64,000 bases of DNA. It comes from Pseudomonas taetrolens. GTDB taxonomy: Bacteria > Pseudomonadota > Gammaproteobacteria > Pseudomonadales > Pseudomonadaceae. Below the pieces are notes generated by a model. The model was not told the origin of the DNA. It saw only the letters and a program-made list of their open reading frames with translations, and made no database searches. The stretch covers positions 3,362,001 to 3,426,000 of the forward strand of contig NZ_LS483370.1 of the NCBI RefSeq assembly GCF_900475285.1, written 5' to 3'. Shown piece by piece: positions 26,773 through 36,775 of the stretch; the first letter of the stretch is position 1; the number at the start of each line of letters is the position of its first letter. The position numbers were made by a program, and so were the translations under genes.

Positions 26773-27600
26773 ATGAACTACACCAATCCAAGCAAGCTTC
26801 AGGCAGCCATTCTCGACTGGGCTGGCACCGTGGTCGATTTCGGCTCTTTCGCCCCGACCCAGATCTTTGTCGAGGCCTTCGGCGAGTTCGACGTGCAGGT
26901 CTCCATCGAAGAAGCCCGAGGCCCGATGGGCATGGGCAAGTGGGATCACATCAGGACGCTGTGCGATCAACCACAAATCACTGAACGCTACAAAAAAGTC
27001 TTTGGCCGCGCACCGACCGACGACGACGTGACCGCTATTTATGAGCGTTTCATGCCGCTGCAAATCGAAAAAATCGCCGAGCACTCGGCACTGATTCCCG
27101 GCGCGCTGGACACCATCGCCGCCCTGCGCGCTCAAGGCATCAAGATTGGTTCCTGCTCGGGCTACCCGGCACAAGTGATGGCCAAAGTGGTTGAACTGGC
27201 TGCCACCAATGGCTACGTCGCCGACCATGTAGTGGCCACCGACGAAGTACCGAACGGCCGTCCCTGGCCAGCCCAGGCACTGGCCAACGTGATCGCGCTG
27301 GGTATTGATGATGTAGGCGCCTGCGTGAAGATCGACGACACGGTTCCTGGCATTCTCGAAGGCCGTCGCGCCGGCATGTGGACGGTCGCTCTCGTGTGCT
27401 CAGGTAACGCTCTGGGCCTGACCCATGCGCAATACAAGGCACTGGCCCCTGAAACCCTGGCCACGGAACGCAAGCGCATCCACGCCCTGTTCGAAGGTTC
27501 GCGCCCACATTACTTGATCGACACCATCAGCGACCTGCCGGAGGTCATTGCTGACATTAACAAGCGTCTGGCCCAGGGCGAGATGCCGCAAAGCAGCTGA
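26773..27600 (+). CDS. phnX: Phosphonoacetaldehyde hydrolase (phosphonatase)
   Basis: A 275-residue HAD-superfamily enzyme that cleaves the C-P bond of phosphonoacetaldehyde to acetaldehyde and phosphate. The nucleophile Asp15 is in [12 protein letters not shown], the Schiff-base Lys56 is in [11 protein letters not shown], and the HAD segments [10 protein letters not shown] and [14 protein letters not shown] follow. All key residues are present. It ends at a strong terminator (27611-27651). Confidence 0.95.
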   Translation: MNYTNPSKLQAAILDWAGTVVDFGSFAPTQIFVEAFGEFDVQVSIEEARGPMGMGKWDHIRTLCDQPQITERYKKVFGRAPTDDDVTAIYERFMPLQIEKIAEHSALIPGALDTIAALRAQGIKIGSCSGYPAQVMAKVVELAATNGYVADHVVATDEVPNGRPWPAQALANVIALGIDDVGACVKIDDTVPGILEGRRAGMWTVALVCSGNALGLTHAQYKALAPETLATERKRIHALFEGSRPHYLIDTISDLPEVIADINKRLAQGEMPQSS

Positions 27601-27610
27601 GTACGCTGAC

Positions 27611-27651
27611 AAAAAACGCGGCAGCCCTGACTCAGGCCTGCCGCGTTTTTT
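27611..27651. terminator. Bidirectional terminator after phnX
   Basis: A-run, stem ACGCGGCAG/CTGCCGCGT, T-run. It serves phnWX and the convergent reductase gene. Confidence 0.88.
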
Positions 27652-27665
27652 ATGGCTCTGAGCTA

Positions 27666-28226
27666 TCAGGCCTTGTGATGTTGTTCGACCCAGCGGGCAA
27701 ACTCATCGATGAATTTCTGCAGAAACGGACGCGTTTTTTCAGACAGTTTCCCCGAGGCATCAAATGCATCCCCCGCACCGCCCAAATAGGCTTCTGGCTG
27801 CTGCATGCAGGGTACATTGAGGAAAACCAGCGACTGGCGCAAATGATGGTTAGCCCCAAATCCGCCGATGGCCCCCGGTGAGACACTGATTACTGCGCCC
27901 GGCTTGGCGTTGAAGACACTTTGCCCATAAGGGCGCGACCCCACATCGATGGCATTCTTCAACACACCCGGCACCGAGCGGTTGTATTCGGGTGTCACAA
28001 ACAGTACGGCATCCGCCGGGCGTATTTGATCGCGAAAAGCGGTGTAGGACGCAGGTGCCGGCGTAACGTCGATGTCTTCGTTATAAAGTGCCAGATCCCC
28101 TATTTCGACAATTTTCAGCTTCAGACTGGCCGGGGCCAGTTCCGCCAAGGCAAGGGCCACTTTTCGGTTGAGGGAATCCTTTCTCAAACTGCCGACCAAT
28201 ACTGCAACATCGAAGACCTTGCTCAT
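27666..28226 (-). CDS. NADPH-dependent FMN reductase
   Basis: A 186-residue flavodoxin-fold reductase of the chromate-reductase/quinone-reductase type (ChrR/YieF family). Visible: VAVLVGSLRKDSLNRKVA at the start, FVTPEYNRSVPGVLKNAID in the middle, and a GAIGGFGANHHLR segment. It is cytosolic and predicted to reduce quinones or metals with NADPH. ATG 28226 gives the normal MSKVFDVAVLVGSL opening. Monocistronic. Confidence 0.88.
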   Translation of the reverse strand: MSKVFDVAVLVGSLRKDSLNRKVALALAELAPASLKLKIVEIGDLALYNEDIDVTPAPASYTAFRDQIRPADAVLFVTPEYNRSVPGVLKNAIDVGSRPYGQSVFNAKPGAVISVSPGAIGGFGANHHLRQSLVFLNVPCMQQPEAYLGGAGDAFDASGKLSEKTRPFLQKFIDEFARWVEQHHKA

Positions 28227-28422
28227 GGAAAACCCCAAGTCTGTGACTGAAAGAAGATTAGTTATAGATGATTGGAAGCCTTTCTTGCACCCCAGTTCAC
28301 CCTATCAGCCTGCAAGCCTGTAAAGTAGCCGGACTATTTTTTTCACATTGCTAAACTTCCCCTACTGAACAACGGTCTACAGAACCGAAAATTGGGTGTT
28401 TATCTCCAGAGGTTCTCTACAA

Positions 28423-28674
28423 ATGTCGGCAGTTCTCGTTGGGCAATTTCATGCAAGGGATGCGGAAGGCCGCGTCTATTCCGTGCATGAGTTTCAAAAT
28501 TCCACCCCAGGAGTAGACGGTCAGCCTGTCGTCACTTACAAATTGGCGATCGGCGACCGTGTTGCCAGGATCAGTGGCAATCAGTTCCAGTTGGTGCAAT
28601 CGGGCGTCGAACTGATTCGTGAACCGGAATTCCCTGTGACCGAGGCGCCTGTCGCTCCTGTCGTACAGGCTTAA
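28423..28674 (+). CDS. Small hypothetical protein
   Basis: An 83-residue protein that I do not recognise as a named family. It looks folded (GQFHARDAEGRVYSVHEFQN, YKLAIGDRVARISGNQFQLV), with beta-strand patterns and no signal or membrane segment. ATG 28423 has AGAGG about 10 bases upstream. Similar short proteins seem common in Pseudomonas. Codon use matches its neighbours, so it is probably real. Confidence 0.7.
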   Translation: MSAVLVGQFHARDAEGRVYSVHEFQNSTPGVDGQPVVTYKLAIGDRVARISGNQFQLVQSGVELIREPEFPVTEAPVAPVVQA

Positions 28675-28763
28675 TTGCCCGGCATATCGCTGAAGTCATG
28701 GGATAAGACTTGGATCAGGCTTCTCAACACTGAAACCTCATCTGCTGCACATGGACTTCAAGC

Positions 28764-29675
28764 ATGCGTTTACGCCATATCGAAGTAATTCAGGCTATTT
28801 TGCAAACAGGTAACCTCGGCCATGCGGCCGAGTTGCTGCAGCTGCCTGCGAGCACCCTCAGCGCCACGCTGCAGGAGGCAGAACAACAACTTGGCTTCAT
28901 GTTGTTCGCCAGCGTTCGCGGGCGGCTGCAGGCCTCGCGTGAAACCCTTCTGCTGCAACCCCGCATCGACCAGTTGTACCTGGAGCTCGAGCCGCTGAAA
29001 CGGCTTGGCGATTCGTTGCGCCAACATCAGGAGCCGGCATTACGCGTGGTCTGTAGCGAAACACTGGCTCAACCCTTGCTGCCCCACTGTATCGCTGCAC
29101 TCAGACGCCGCTTCCCCGATACGCCGACCACGCTGAGCAGCCAGCCCTGCACGGAAATCGCGAGACGTTTGTTGATGGACGAGTGCGACATTGGCCTCAG
29201 CCTGCACCCCTCCACGCAGTCAGGTATCGATTGCCTGAAGCTGACCCAGGGCAAGGTACAGTTTCTGGCCCCGCACGGCTGGCTCTCCCCCCGGCAAAAA
29301 TACATAGCGCTGCAGGATCTTGCCGGACAAGCGATGATTGGCCTGGAACAGCACGACCCCCTGAGCCGCATGCTGGACAGCAAAGTACAAGCCTTGCATC
29401 CGGTGCCGGTAATACAGATTCAGGTGCAGAACTATCAGATGATGCGCAGCATGGTGGAAGCCGGTGAAGGGCTGGCGCTGGTCGATCCGTTTACGGCGGT
29501 GGGGGCCAAAAACAGCGGGCTGGATGTATGCCCGTTATCCCCGGCCATCCCTGTGACCCTGTATGCCTTGACGCGCAAGGGTTGCGAATCCGGACTCGCG
29601 TTGAATGCCTTGCTGGATATCGTGCGCCAGAAAGCTGAGAGTATGCTCGCTGACCAGGGAGTGGTGGCGCTGTAA
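28764..29675 (+). CDS. LysR-family regulator
   Basis: A 303-residue LysR-type regulator that opens MRLRHIEVIQAILQTGNLGHAAELL. The recognition-helix stretch is LPASTLSATLQEAEQQLG where many relatives have VSQPAVSKVLQHAEQQLG, so its DNA target may differ. An effector domain follows (about 90-295). No divergent partner gene is present; upstream is the small hypothetical protein on the same strand, about 90 bases away. The regulon is unknown. Confidence 0.87.
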   Translation: MRLRHIEVIQAILQTGNLGHAAELLQLPASTLSATLQEAEQQLGFMLFASVRGRLQASRETLLLQPRIDQLYLELEPLKRLGDSLRQHQEPALRVVCSETLAQPLLPHCIAALRRRFPDTPTTLSSQPCTEIARRLLMDECDIGLSLHPSTQSGIDCLKLTQGKVQFLAPHGWLSPRQKYIALQDLAGQAMIGLEQHDPLSRMLDSKVQALHPVPVIQIQVQNYQMMRSMVEAGEGLALVDPFTAVGAKNSGLDVCPLSPAIPVTLYALTRKGCESGLALNALLDIVRQKAESMLADQGVVAL

Positions 29676-29718
29676 AAACGCTGCACTGGCCTCCGGCTGC
29701 AAAGGCCGGTGTTGCAGG

Positions 29719-30291
29719 TCAGTCGCGGCTCTCGAACAACAAATACCAGAAAATGGCCACTTCAGCAGTCTGCGGGTCAATACCGCGATAACGCAGATAA
29801 TCCACCCCACCCACCTGATACCCGCACCGCTCATACAAACGGCAGGCGCCCAGGTTGTTATTTTGGGTTTCGAGCACGATGCCCGGCAGGTTTTTTTTGT
29901 GACTCCAGAACCTGACGACATCCAGCAACGATCGGGCTACACCATGACGACGGGCCGGAGCGGCCACAGCCAGTTCATCAACATGGGCATAACCGTTCCA
30001 GTTGGTGCTGACCACCACGTGACCGACAGGCTGATTATCAAGATAAGCCATGAAGATCGCACTATCGGGTGCACCTCGATAGCTCGCAAACTCATCAGGA
30101 TCGATGCCGTAGCACTTGCGATAAGGGGTGATCATATCCAATGGCCACTGCTCGACCTTTTTGTGACGGTCGACGCGGGCATAGGCACGCACTTCAAAGC
30201 TGAAGTCGTTGCCCCAGATATAGGGTGCGAAACCTTCATCGGCCAAACGTACCGAAACTTCAGGGTCCTTGGGGGTCATAACCAGATGCAT
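29719..30291 (-). CDS. GNAT-family N-acetyltransferase
   Basis: A 190-residue protein. The C-terminal half (about 70-180) is a GNAT fold: VGHVVVSTNWNGYAHVDELAVAAPARRHGVARSLL contains the acetyl-CoA pyrophosphate loop (RRHGVA), and LETQNNNLGACRLYERCGY is the usual C-terminal motif. The N-terminal part is variable. It acetylates an unknown amine. It stands alone, convergent with the LysR gene. Confidence 0.85.
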   Translation of the reverse strand: MHLVMTPKDPEVSVRLADEGFAPYIWGNDFSFEVRAYARVDRHKKVEQWPLDMITPYRKCYGIDPDEFASYRGAPDSAIFMAYLDNQPVGHVVVSTNWNGYAHVDELAVAAPARRHGVARSLLDVVRFWSHKKNLPGIVLETQNNNLGACRLYERCGYQVGGVDYLRYRGIDPQTAEVAIFWYLLFESRD

Positions 30292-30378
30292 GAAAAATCC
30301 TTATTTCCGGTCACGGATACCCCCTGAACGATGTCGGTTTACCGCCACAGGAACTAACAGTGGCGACAACAATCGCGG

Positions 30379-31137
30379 TTACTGCAACGTCTGTCCTTTG
30401 GCGTCGAGAAGCTGCGTCCACAGCGATGGACCACCCGCTGATTTTGCAATGGCGTCAAGTCGCGCCGCATGCTCGGTCAAGTCGCTTTCACTTGCACGAA
30501 TAATCCGGCCTGGTTGACGATCAGCCGACAGACGGCGTATTTCAGTGGCCTGGTTGCCCGAACCTTCACCAGAACCATTGCCATCAGAGGCATTGCCTGC
30601 CAGTGACAGACTGGTCTGGCCGCCGGTCATGGTCAGGTAAACGTCTGCGAGAATCTCGGAGTCGAGCAAAGCGCCGTGCAGCTCACGGCCCGAGTTGTCC
30701 ACACCGTAGCGTTTGCACAAGGCATCGAGGCTGTTGCGCTGCCCCGGGTGCCGCGCCCGAGCCATGGCCAGGGTATCGAGGATGCTGCAATGCTGCGTCA
30801 GGTCGGCCCGGTCTGTCTGCCCGATCAAGGCAAACTCGTTATTCAGAAAGCCCACGTCAAACGCAGCGTTATGAATGATCAGTTGCGCACCTTTGATGAA
30901 GTCAAAAAACTCATCGGCGACTTCTGCGAAACGGGGTTTGCCCACCAAAAACTCGTTGGTAATGCCGTGGACGCCAATCGCGCCCTCGTCACTTTCACGG
31001 TCCGGTTGCAGATAGACGTGAAAATGCCGCCCGGTCAGTCGGCGGCCCATCAACTCGACGCAACCGATCTCGATCACCCGGTGGCCATCGGTGACCGGCA
31101 TACCGGTGGTTTCAGTATCGAGTACAACACTACGCAT
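30379..31137 (-). CDS. dnaQ: DNA polymerase III epsilon subunit (proofreading exonuclease)
   Basis: A 252-residue DEDDh 3'-5' exonuclease, the proofreading subunit of the replicative polymerase. Asp7 and Glu9 are in VLDTETTG, with the ExoII Asp in [17 protein letters not shown] sequence ([11 protein letters not shown]) and the ExoIII HxxxxD further on ([11 protein letters not shown]). The C-terminal tail should bind the alpha subunit. It overlaps rnhA by 8 bases; the rnhA-dnaQ pair is conserved in gammaproteobacteria. Confidence 0.95.
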   Translation of the reverse strand: MRSVVLDTETTGMPVTDGHRVIEIGCVELMGRRLTGRHFHVYLQPDRESDEGAIGVHGITNEFLVGKPRFAEVADEFFDFIKGAQLIIHNAAFDVGFLNNEFALIGQTDRADLTQHCSILDTLAMARARHPGQRNSLDALCKRYGVDNSGRELHGALLDSEILADVYLTMTGGQTSLSLAGNASDGNGSGEGSGNQATEIRRLSADRQPGRIIRASESDLTEHAARLDAIAKSAGGPSLWTQLLDAKGQTLQ

Positions 31138-31582
31138 GCTTGAGGCCCCTCATTTCATCCACGCCGCGATTGGCCAGCTGGTCGGCACGCTCGTTACCGT
31201 GATGACCAATGTGGCCGCGAACCCACTGCCACTTCACGGTGTGGCGGTTGACCTGCTCATCGAGTAACTTCCACAGATCGGCATTCTTTACCGGTTCTTT
31301 GGCAGCGGTTTTCCAGCCGCGCTTTTTCCAGTTGACCATCCATTCGGTGATGCCCTTCATCACGTACTGTGAATCGGTCACCAGCAGCACTTCGCAGGGG
31401 CGCTTGAGCTCTTCGAGGCCGCGAATCGCTGCCATCAGTTCCATGCGGTTGTTGGTCGTATCGGGTTCGCCGCCCCAGAGTTCTTTCTCTACACCCTGGC
31501 AAACCAGCAAGGCTCCCCAACCGCCCGGGCCCGGGTTTCCCTTGCAGGCACCATCGGTGAACATCTCAACGCTATCGGTCAT
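31130..31582 (-). CDS. rnhA: Ribonuclease HI
   Basis: A 150-residue RNase HI that cuts the RNA of RNA-DNA hybrids. The four acidic residues of the active site are visible: Asp10 ([15 protein letters not shown]), Glu48 ([10 protein letters not shown]), Asp70 ([11 protein letters not shown]) and Asp in [11 protein letters not shown]. Length matches E. coli RNase HI. It is upstream of and overlaps dnaQ. Confidence 0.96.
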   Translation of the reverse strand: MTDSVEMFTDGACKGNPGPGGWGALLVCQGVEKELWGGEPDTTNNRMELMAAIRGLEELKRPCEVLLVTDSQYVMKGITEWMVNWKKRGWKTAAKEPVKNADLWKLLDEQVNRHTVKWQWVRGHIGHHGNERADQLANRGVDEMRGLKHA

Positions 31583-31676
31583 TACAAACTATCCAAAAAG
31601 GGTATTGTGGCCTGCCAATAATCATCAGCAGCACCAGAGGCCGGACTGATCCGGCCCTGAATTGATCAGGAGTGGC

Positions 31677-32435
31677 TCAAGAATCACTATGGCGCCGATT
31701 GAGCTTGGCCATCGGCAATGGGATCAGCTTGCCCATCGGTTCGCGACGCGACGGATTGACAGGCCGCAAGCCCACCACCATTTTGCGGGCGACCAGTATA
31801 TAGAAGCCGCCACCGGCCAATTGCCAGCTGCTCGCCCTGCGTTCCCAGCCGGCCAAACGGCTCTGCCAGGCAACTGAGGCCAGCGGCGGACGATAGCACC
31901 CGAAGCGGCGTTTCTCCAGCGCGAAGCCCAGCAGATTCAACCAGTCGGCGACGCGCGAAGGCGGAATACAACGTGCCTGGCGCAGTGCGTCCTTGGCAAA
32001 AGCATGCTTAAGCCCCCAACTGCTCCACGGGTTGATGCCGACAATCAACAAGTGCCCGCCCGGGCGCACACTGCTGGCCGCTTCACGCAGCAAACCATGG
32101 GGTGACAGGCAGAAATCCAGACCGTGCTGCAACACCACCACATCGGCAGCATGCTCGCATAAAGGCCAGGCCTGCTCTTCACAGATGATTTCGACGCCTG
32201 GCAAAGGCGCCCCGAGCCGTACATTGCGCTGCACCTGAGGGGCCTTTGGCGGAGTGTCGGCGCCAGGGCCGTAATGCACCAGGTAACCACCGAAATAGCG
32301 TCCAAGCTCGTCCTCGAGTACGCGCTGTTCCTCTGCAAGCAACAGCTGTCCATGGGGACCCGACAGCCATTCGCGGGCCGAACTGATCAGCGCCAGCCAC
32401 TCAGGATCAGCCTGAGCCAATGCTTTATCGGTCAT
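31677..32435 (-). CDS. Class I SAM-dependent methyltransferase
   Basis: A 252-residue methyltransferase of the type found between rnhA and gloB in many gammaproteobacteria (PA1814-like, yafS region). Visible: [42 protein letters not shown], which is the strand 4 to strand 5 region of a class I fold. The start ATG 32435 has GGAGGGAG upstream. The N-terminal SAM loop is degenerate. The substrate is unknown. It is divergent from gloB. Confidence 0.83.
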   Translation of the reverse strand: MTDKALAQADPEWLALISSAREWLSGPHGQLLLAEEQRVLEDELGRYFGGYLVHYGPGADTPPKAPQVQRNVRLGAPLPGVEIICEEQAWPLCEHAADVVVLQHGLDFCLSPHGLLREAASSVRPGGHLLIVGINPWSSWGLKHAFAKDALRQARCIPPSRVADWLNLLGFALEKRRFGCYRPPLASVAWQSRLAGWERRASSWQLAGGGFYILVARKMVVGLRPVNPSRREPMGKLIPLPMAKLNRRHSDS

Positions 32436-32509
32436 TGCTCCCTCCAACTCGCCATCCACCTATCACACGCTCTAAGATGCGCCATTGTTTCGTACTTGGG
32501 AATTGCACC

Positions 32510-33289
32510 ATGTTACAGATCGACGCCCTGCCCGCCTTTAGTGACAACTACATCTGGTTGTTACAGGACACCCTCCACAAGCGCTGCGCCGTGGTCGATC
32601 CGGGTGATGCCGCGCCGGTTCTGGCCTGGCTGGACCTGCACCCGGACTGGGTACTGAGCGACATTCTGGTTACCCACCATCACTTCGATCATGTCGGCGG
32701 TGTCGAACAACTGCATAAACACACTAACGCGAAGGTCTGGGGTCCGGCACAGGAGAACATCCCGGCCCGACAAGTGGCGCTCGGCGACAATGACCGCATT
32801 GAAGTACTGGGCCTGGCGTTCGAGGTATTCCTCGTCCCCGGTCACACCCTCGGGCACATTGCCTACTATCACGCTGACGCAACGGCACCGTTGCTGTTTT
32901 GTGGTGACACGCTGTTCGCCGCTGGCTGCGGACGGCTATTCGAAGGAACGCCCGAGCAGATGCACCACTCGCTGAGCCGTCTGGCGGCACTCCCCGGCAA
33001 CACCGGCGTGTATTGCACCCATGAGTACACCTTGAGCAATTTGCGCTTTGCCCAGGCGGTAGAACCCAACAACCCCGAAGTTGCCATGCGCATGGCCCAA
33101 GTGACGCAATGGCGCGCCGAGGGACGCATCAGTTTGCCATCAACCATGGCCCTCGAATTGCGTACCAACCCCTTCCTGAGAGTCGGTGAAACATCCGTTA
33201 AAGAAAAAGCTGACGAGTGGAACAAGCTCGACAATACGTCGCCCTGCTCGGTCTTTGCCAGCCTGCGCAGCTGGAAAGATAAGTTCTAA
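32510..33289 (+). CDS. gloB: Hydroxyacylglutathione hydrolase (glyoxalase II)
   Basis: A 259-residue metallo-beta-lactamase-fold thioesterase that hydrolyses S-lactoylglutathione in methylglyoxal detoxification. [10 protein letters not shown] is the binuclear metal site; [25 protein letters not shown] and [13 protein letters not shown] are the other diagnostic segments. ATG 32510 gives the usual [16 protein letters not shown] opening. It lies between the methyltransferase and mltD. Confidence 0.95.
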   Translation: MLQIDALPAFSDNYIWLLQDTLHKRCAVVDPGDAAPVLAWLDLHPDWVLSDILVTHHHFDHVGGVEQLHKHTNAKVWGPAQENIPARQVALGDNDRIEVLGLAFEVFLVPGHTLGHIAYYHADATAPLLFCGDTLFAAGCGRLFEGTPEQMHHSLSRLAALPGNTGVYCTHEYTLSNLRFAQAVEPNNPEVAMRMAQVTQWRAEGRISLPSTMALELRTNPFLRVGETSVKEKADEWNKLDNTSPCSVFASLRSWKDKF

Positions 33290-33388
33290 TCAGGGTCGCG
33301 GTTGGCACAAAAATTCTGAACGGTTGACCGCGCCCCATGTGCTTTCTAGAATCCCCCGACATTTTTGCCCGGAACTAACTTCCAGCCA

Positions 33389-34789
33389 ATGTCGTCATCC
33401 ATACGTAAATCCATCAATTCAGACGCATTGACGCGCTTGGTTAAAGCCATCGCGCTGGCTGTTTCCGCGACGCTCGCGGGCTGCCAAAGCATCGATCATT
33501 CGGCACAAACAGCCGAAAGGCCCAGCCTCAAACTGACCAAGCGTATCCCGCAGGAGCCGATCTGGCTCAGCGAGAAACCTGGCCCCGCGGCCCCACAGGA
33601 TGTGTGGGAACGGATGCGCCAGGGCTTCAAGTTGCAGGACGGCCAGAACGTCAATCCGCGTATTGAACAGCAGCGCCTGTGGTTCGCAAGCAATCCCTCG
33701 TTCCTCGAGAACGCCGGCGAGCGCGGCAGTCTGTACATCCACTATATTGTTGAGCGCCTCGAGGAACGCAACATGCCGCTGGAACTGGCGCTGTTGCCAG
33801 CCATCGAAAGCGCCTACAACCCAATGGCGTATTCCCACGCCAATGCGGTAGGGCTCTGGCAGTTCATTCCATCTACCGGCCGTTATTTCAACTTGCGCCA
33901 GACCCGCGCCTACGACGGCCGCCGTGACATTACGGCTTCGACCCTGGCCGCCTTGAATTACCTGAACCGTCTGCACGACATGTTCAACGGTGACTGGTTG
34001 CTGGCCCTGGCCGCCTACAATGCGGGTGAAGGCACGGTCAGCCGAGCCATAGAGCGCAACGAAAAGCTCGGTCTGCCCACCGATTACTGGAACCTGCCAT
34101 TGCCGCAGGAAACCAAGGACTACGTCCCCAAACTGCTGGCCCTGTCCCAAGTGGTTCTGGCCCCTGAAGCCTATGGCATCAATCTCAACCCGATTGCCAA
34201 CGAACCCTACTTCGAAATGGTCGAGATCAAACAGTCCATGGATCTGTCACGCGTGGCAGCGCTGGCTGAGATCGACGAAGACGAGATGTTCCAGCTGAAC
34301 CCTGCGTACAAGCAACGAGCCACTATCGATGGCCCGCAGCACTTGCTGGTACCCACCTCCAAGGCGCAATTGCTGACCGCCAACCTGTCCAGCCTGAAAC
34401 CCGAAGAGCTGATCAGCCTGCGTCCGAAAAAACCGGTCTTCGACAACCTGGCAAGCAAGCAACCGGCCCGGCTCAATCGCAAGTACCGTGTCAAAAGTGG
34501 CGATAACCTGACGCTCATTGCCAAGAACAACAAGGTCAATGTCAAGGATCTGCAACGCTGGAACCAGCTCACCGGCAAAAACCTCAAGGTCGGTCAAACG
34601 CTGGTCATGCAAGACACGCGCAAGGCAACCGTCAAAACAGCCACGAAGTACAAGGTGAAAAAAGGTGACTCGCTGTACATCGTCGCCAAGCGTTTCAACG
34701 TCGAAATGCAGCATCTCAAACGCTGGAACCCAAACAGCGCCAAAGCCCTCAAGCCCGGGCAAGTGCTGACTGTGTCCAAACCGCGCTAA
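33389..34789 (+). CDS. mltD: Membrane-bound lytic murein transglycosylase D
   Basis: A 466-residue lipoprotein. The lipobox LAGC places lipidation at Cys32, so it is an outer-membrane lipoprotein facing the periplasm. The SLT domain has catalytic Glu in LLPAIESAYNPMAYS (about Glu139), with GLWQFIPSTGRYFNL and LAALAAYNAGEG-like NAGEGTV. Two LysM peptidoglycan-binding domains follow near the C-terminus (YRVKSGDNLTLIAKNN and YKVKKGDSLYIVAKRF). ATG 33389 is chosen over an in-frame TTG at 33365 because it gives a proper lipoprotein signal, although the ribosome site is weak. Confidence 0.95.
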   Translation: MSSSIRKSINSDALTRLVKAIALAVSATLAGCQSIDHSAQTAERPSLKLTKRIPQEPIWLSEKPGPAAPQDVWERMRQGFKLQDGQNVNPRIEQQRLWFASNPSFLENAGERGSLYIHYIVERLEERNMPLELALLPAIESAYNPMAYSHANAVGLWQFIPSTGRYFNLRQTRAYDGRRDITASTLAALNYLNRLHDMFNGDWLLALAAYNAGEGTVSRAIERNEKLGLPTDYWNLPLPQETKDYVPKLLALSQVVLAPEAYGINLNPIANEPYFEMVEIKQSMDLSRVAALAEIDEDEMFQLNPAYKQRATIDGPQHLLVPTSKAQLLTANLSSLKPEELISLRPKKPVFDNLASKQPARLNRKYRVKSGDNLTLIAKNNKVNVKDLQRWNQLTGKNLKVGQTLVMQDTRKATVKTATKYKVKKGDSLYIVAKRFNVEMQHLKRWNPNSAKALKPGQVLTVSKPR

Positions 34790-34806
34790 GCACAACACTC
34801 GCGGAT

Positions 34807-34856
34807 CTACGGGCGAGCTGAATCTTACATACATGTAGGAAGCAGCTTGCCCGTAG
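34807..34856. repeat. REP-like inverted repeat after mltD
   Basis: CTACGGGCGAGCTG (34807-34820) and CAGCTTGCCCGTAG (34843-34856) pair at 13 of 14 positions around an AT-rich centre. The GCGAGCT/AGCTTGC arms are typical of fluorescens-lineage REP units. It may also end mltD transcripts. Confidence 0.6.
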
Positions 34857-34945
34857 TGCTTTCCAGCACGGCCTTTTTCCTACAGATACAAGCTGTTACT
34901 GTACGAAGACCAAAAGCCCAATGCCTGGATCGGATCTCTGACTTG

Positions 34946-36775
34946 ATGCGTCCCCTCCTTCCGCTATTCATCAGCCTGGCCTTGAGCTTCCCCGCAAGCG
35001 CAAACCTCAGCGAAAGCCATGGTTACGCGCAATTTGGAACCCTCAAATACCCGGCCACATTCACCCATTTTGACTGGGTAAACCCTTCCGCGCCCAAAGG
35101 CGGGACGCTGAAGGTCATGGCATTCGGCACATTCGATACGCTCAACCCCTACACATTCAAGGGCTCGAGCCCTGTCTCAACCCCAAACTTCTTGCAATAT
35201 GGGGTCAATGAACTCAACGAAACCCTGATGGCGGGTACAGGCCAATATGCACCTTCCGGAGACGAGCCAACTTCAAGCTATGGCTTGATCGCGCAATCGG
35301 TCGAGTACAATGAAAGCCGTAGCTGGGTGGTGTTCAACCTGCGTCCCGAAGCACGCTTCCACGATGGTGCCCCCATCACCGCCTATGATGTGGCGTTTTC
35401 TTACAACCTGTTGCGCAAAGAAGGCCATCCGCAATACAGAACCCATCTTCAGGAAGTCCAACGGGTCGATATCCTGGGGCCCAAGCGCATTCGCTTCGTG
35501 TTCAACCGCGGCGGCAATCCCTTGCTGATCCTGCGCCTGGGCGAACTGCCGGTATTGCCTCAGCATTACTGGGCCAAACGCGACTTTAAAGCCACGACCT
35601 TTGAGCCGCCGCTGGGTAGCGGTCCTTATCGCATCACCAAGGTCACTCCGGGCCGGCAACTGGTCTTTGAGCGCGTTAAACAGTGGTGGGGGGCCAACCT
35701 GCCGGTCAATCGCGGCAAATACAACTTTGACCGGGTTCAGGTGGAGTTCTACCGCGACAGCGATGTCGCATTTGAAGCATTCAAGGCCGGGGAGTTCGAC
35801 ATCTACATCGAGCACCAGGCCAAAAACTGGGCCAATGGCTACAATTTCCCGGCTGCGCGTCGGGGCGATGTGGTCAAGGCAGAGATCACGCACCAGATCC
35901 CGACGCAAACCCAGGGGCTGTTCATGAACAGCCGGCGCGCCACCTTCAACCAGGCCCGAGTGCGTGAAGCGCTGGGTCTGATGTTTGACTTTGAGTGGAC
36001 CAATCGCACGCTGTTCAACAGCGCCTATCAGCGCGCCCTCAGCTATTACCCCAACAGTGAGTTCTCGGCCCACGGCATTCCCGTAGGGCATGAATGGCTG
36101 ATGCTCTCTCCCTGGCGCAGCCAGCTGCCACCTGAACTATTCAGTCAGGCCTTTACCCTGCCGCAAACCGACGGCAGAGGCATCCCGCGCGCCACCTTGC
36201 GCCGCGCGCTGGGGTTATTGGAACAAGGTGGATGGAAACTCTCAGGGCAGCGTCTGCTCAATCGTGAAGGCCAGCCGCTCAAATTCGAAATATTGCTGGT
36301 AAACCCCAATCTTGAGCGCATCCTGCAGCCCTATGTGGAGAACCTGGCCAGTATCGGGATTGAAACCCGACTGCGTACCGTGGACCGCGCTCAATACAAG
36401 CAACGGCTGGACCAGTTCGATTTCGACATGATCCTGATGACGCTCAACCAGACCCTGAGCCCGGGCCTTGAGCAATGGCAGTACTTCCACTCCAGCCAGG
36501 TCAACGTCAAGGGCAGCAAGAACTATGCAGGCGTCTCTGATCCGATAGTCGATCAACTCCTTGAGCGATTGCTGGCGGCACGGACCCGCGAAGAACAATT
36601 GGCGGCAGGGCGGGCGCTGGATCGCGTCCTGCTCTGGCAGCACTACAGCATCCCCAACTGGTATCTGAATTATCACCGCCTGGCGTACCGCAACCGGTTC
36701 GCCTTCGTAACCACGCCGCCCTATACGCTAGGCCTGAGTGCGTGGTGGATAAAGCCTACGGAGAAAACCCAATGA
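34946..36775 (+). CDS. nppA1: Extracellular solute-binding protein 1 of a peptide/peptidyl-nucleoside ABC transporter
   Basis: A 609-residue SBP of the peptide-binding (family 5) type, with signal peptide at about 1-20 (LFISLALSFPASA). HGYAQFGTLKYP, FDWVNPSAPKGGTLKV and FDTLNPYTFKG are the YejA-type start of the mature protein. It resembles YejA and P. aeruginosa NppA1 (PA1811), which imports peptidyl-nucleoside antibiotics and peptides. First gene of the npp operon, overlapping nppA2 by 4 bases (ATGA). Chosen start ATG 34946; an upstream GTG frame at 34847 would bury the signal. Confidence 0.9.
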   Translation: MRPLLPLFISLALSFPASANLSESHGYAQFGTLKYPATFTHFDWVNPSAPKGGTLKVMAFGTFDTLNPYTFKGSSPVSTPNFLQYGVNELNETLMAGTGQYAPSGDEPTSSYGLIAQSVEYNESRSWVVFNLRPEARFHDGAPITAYDVAFSYNLLRKEGHPQYRTHLQEVQRVDILGPKRIRFVFNRGGNPLLILRLGELPVLPQHYWAKRDFKATTFEPPLGSGPYRITKVTPGRQLVFERVKQWWGANLPVNRGKYNFDRVQVEFYRDSDVAFEAFKAGEFDIYIEHQAKNWANGYNFPAARRGDVVKAEITHQIPTQTQGLFMNSRRATFNQARVREALGLMFDFEWTNRTLFNSAYQRALSYYPNSEFSAHGIPVGHEWLMLSPWRSQLPPELFSQAFTLPQTDGRGIPRATLRRALGLLEQGGWKLSGQRLLNREGQPLKFEILLVNPNLERILQPYVENLASIGIETRLRTVDRAQYKQRLDQFDFDMILMTLNQTLSPGLEQWQYFHSSQVNVKGSKNYAGVSDPIVDQLLERLLAARTREEQLAAGRALDRVLLWQHYSIPNWYLNYHRLAYRNRFAFVTTPPYTLGLSAWWIKPTEKTQ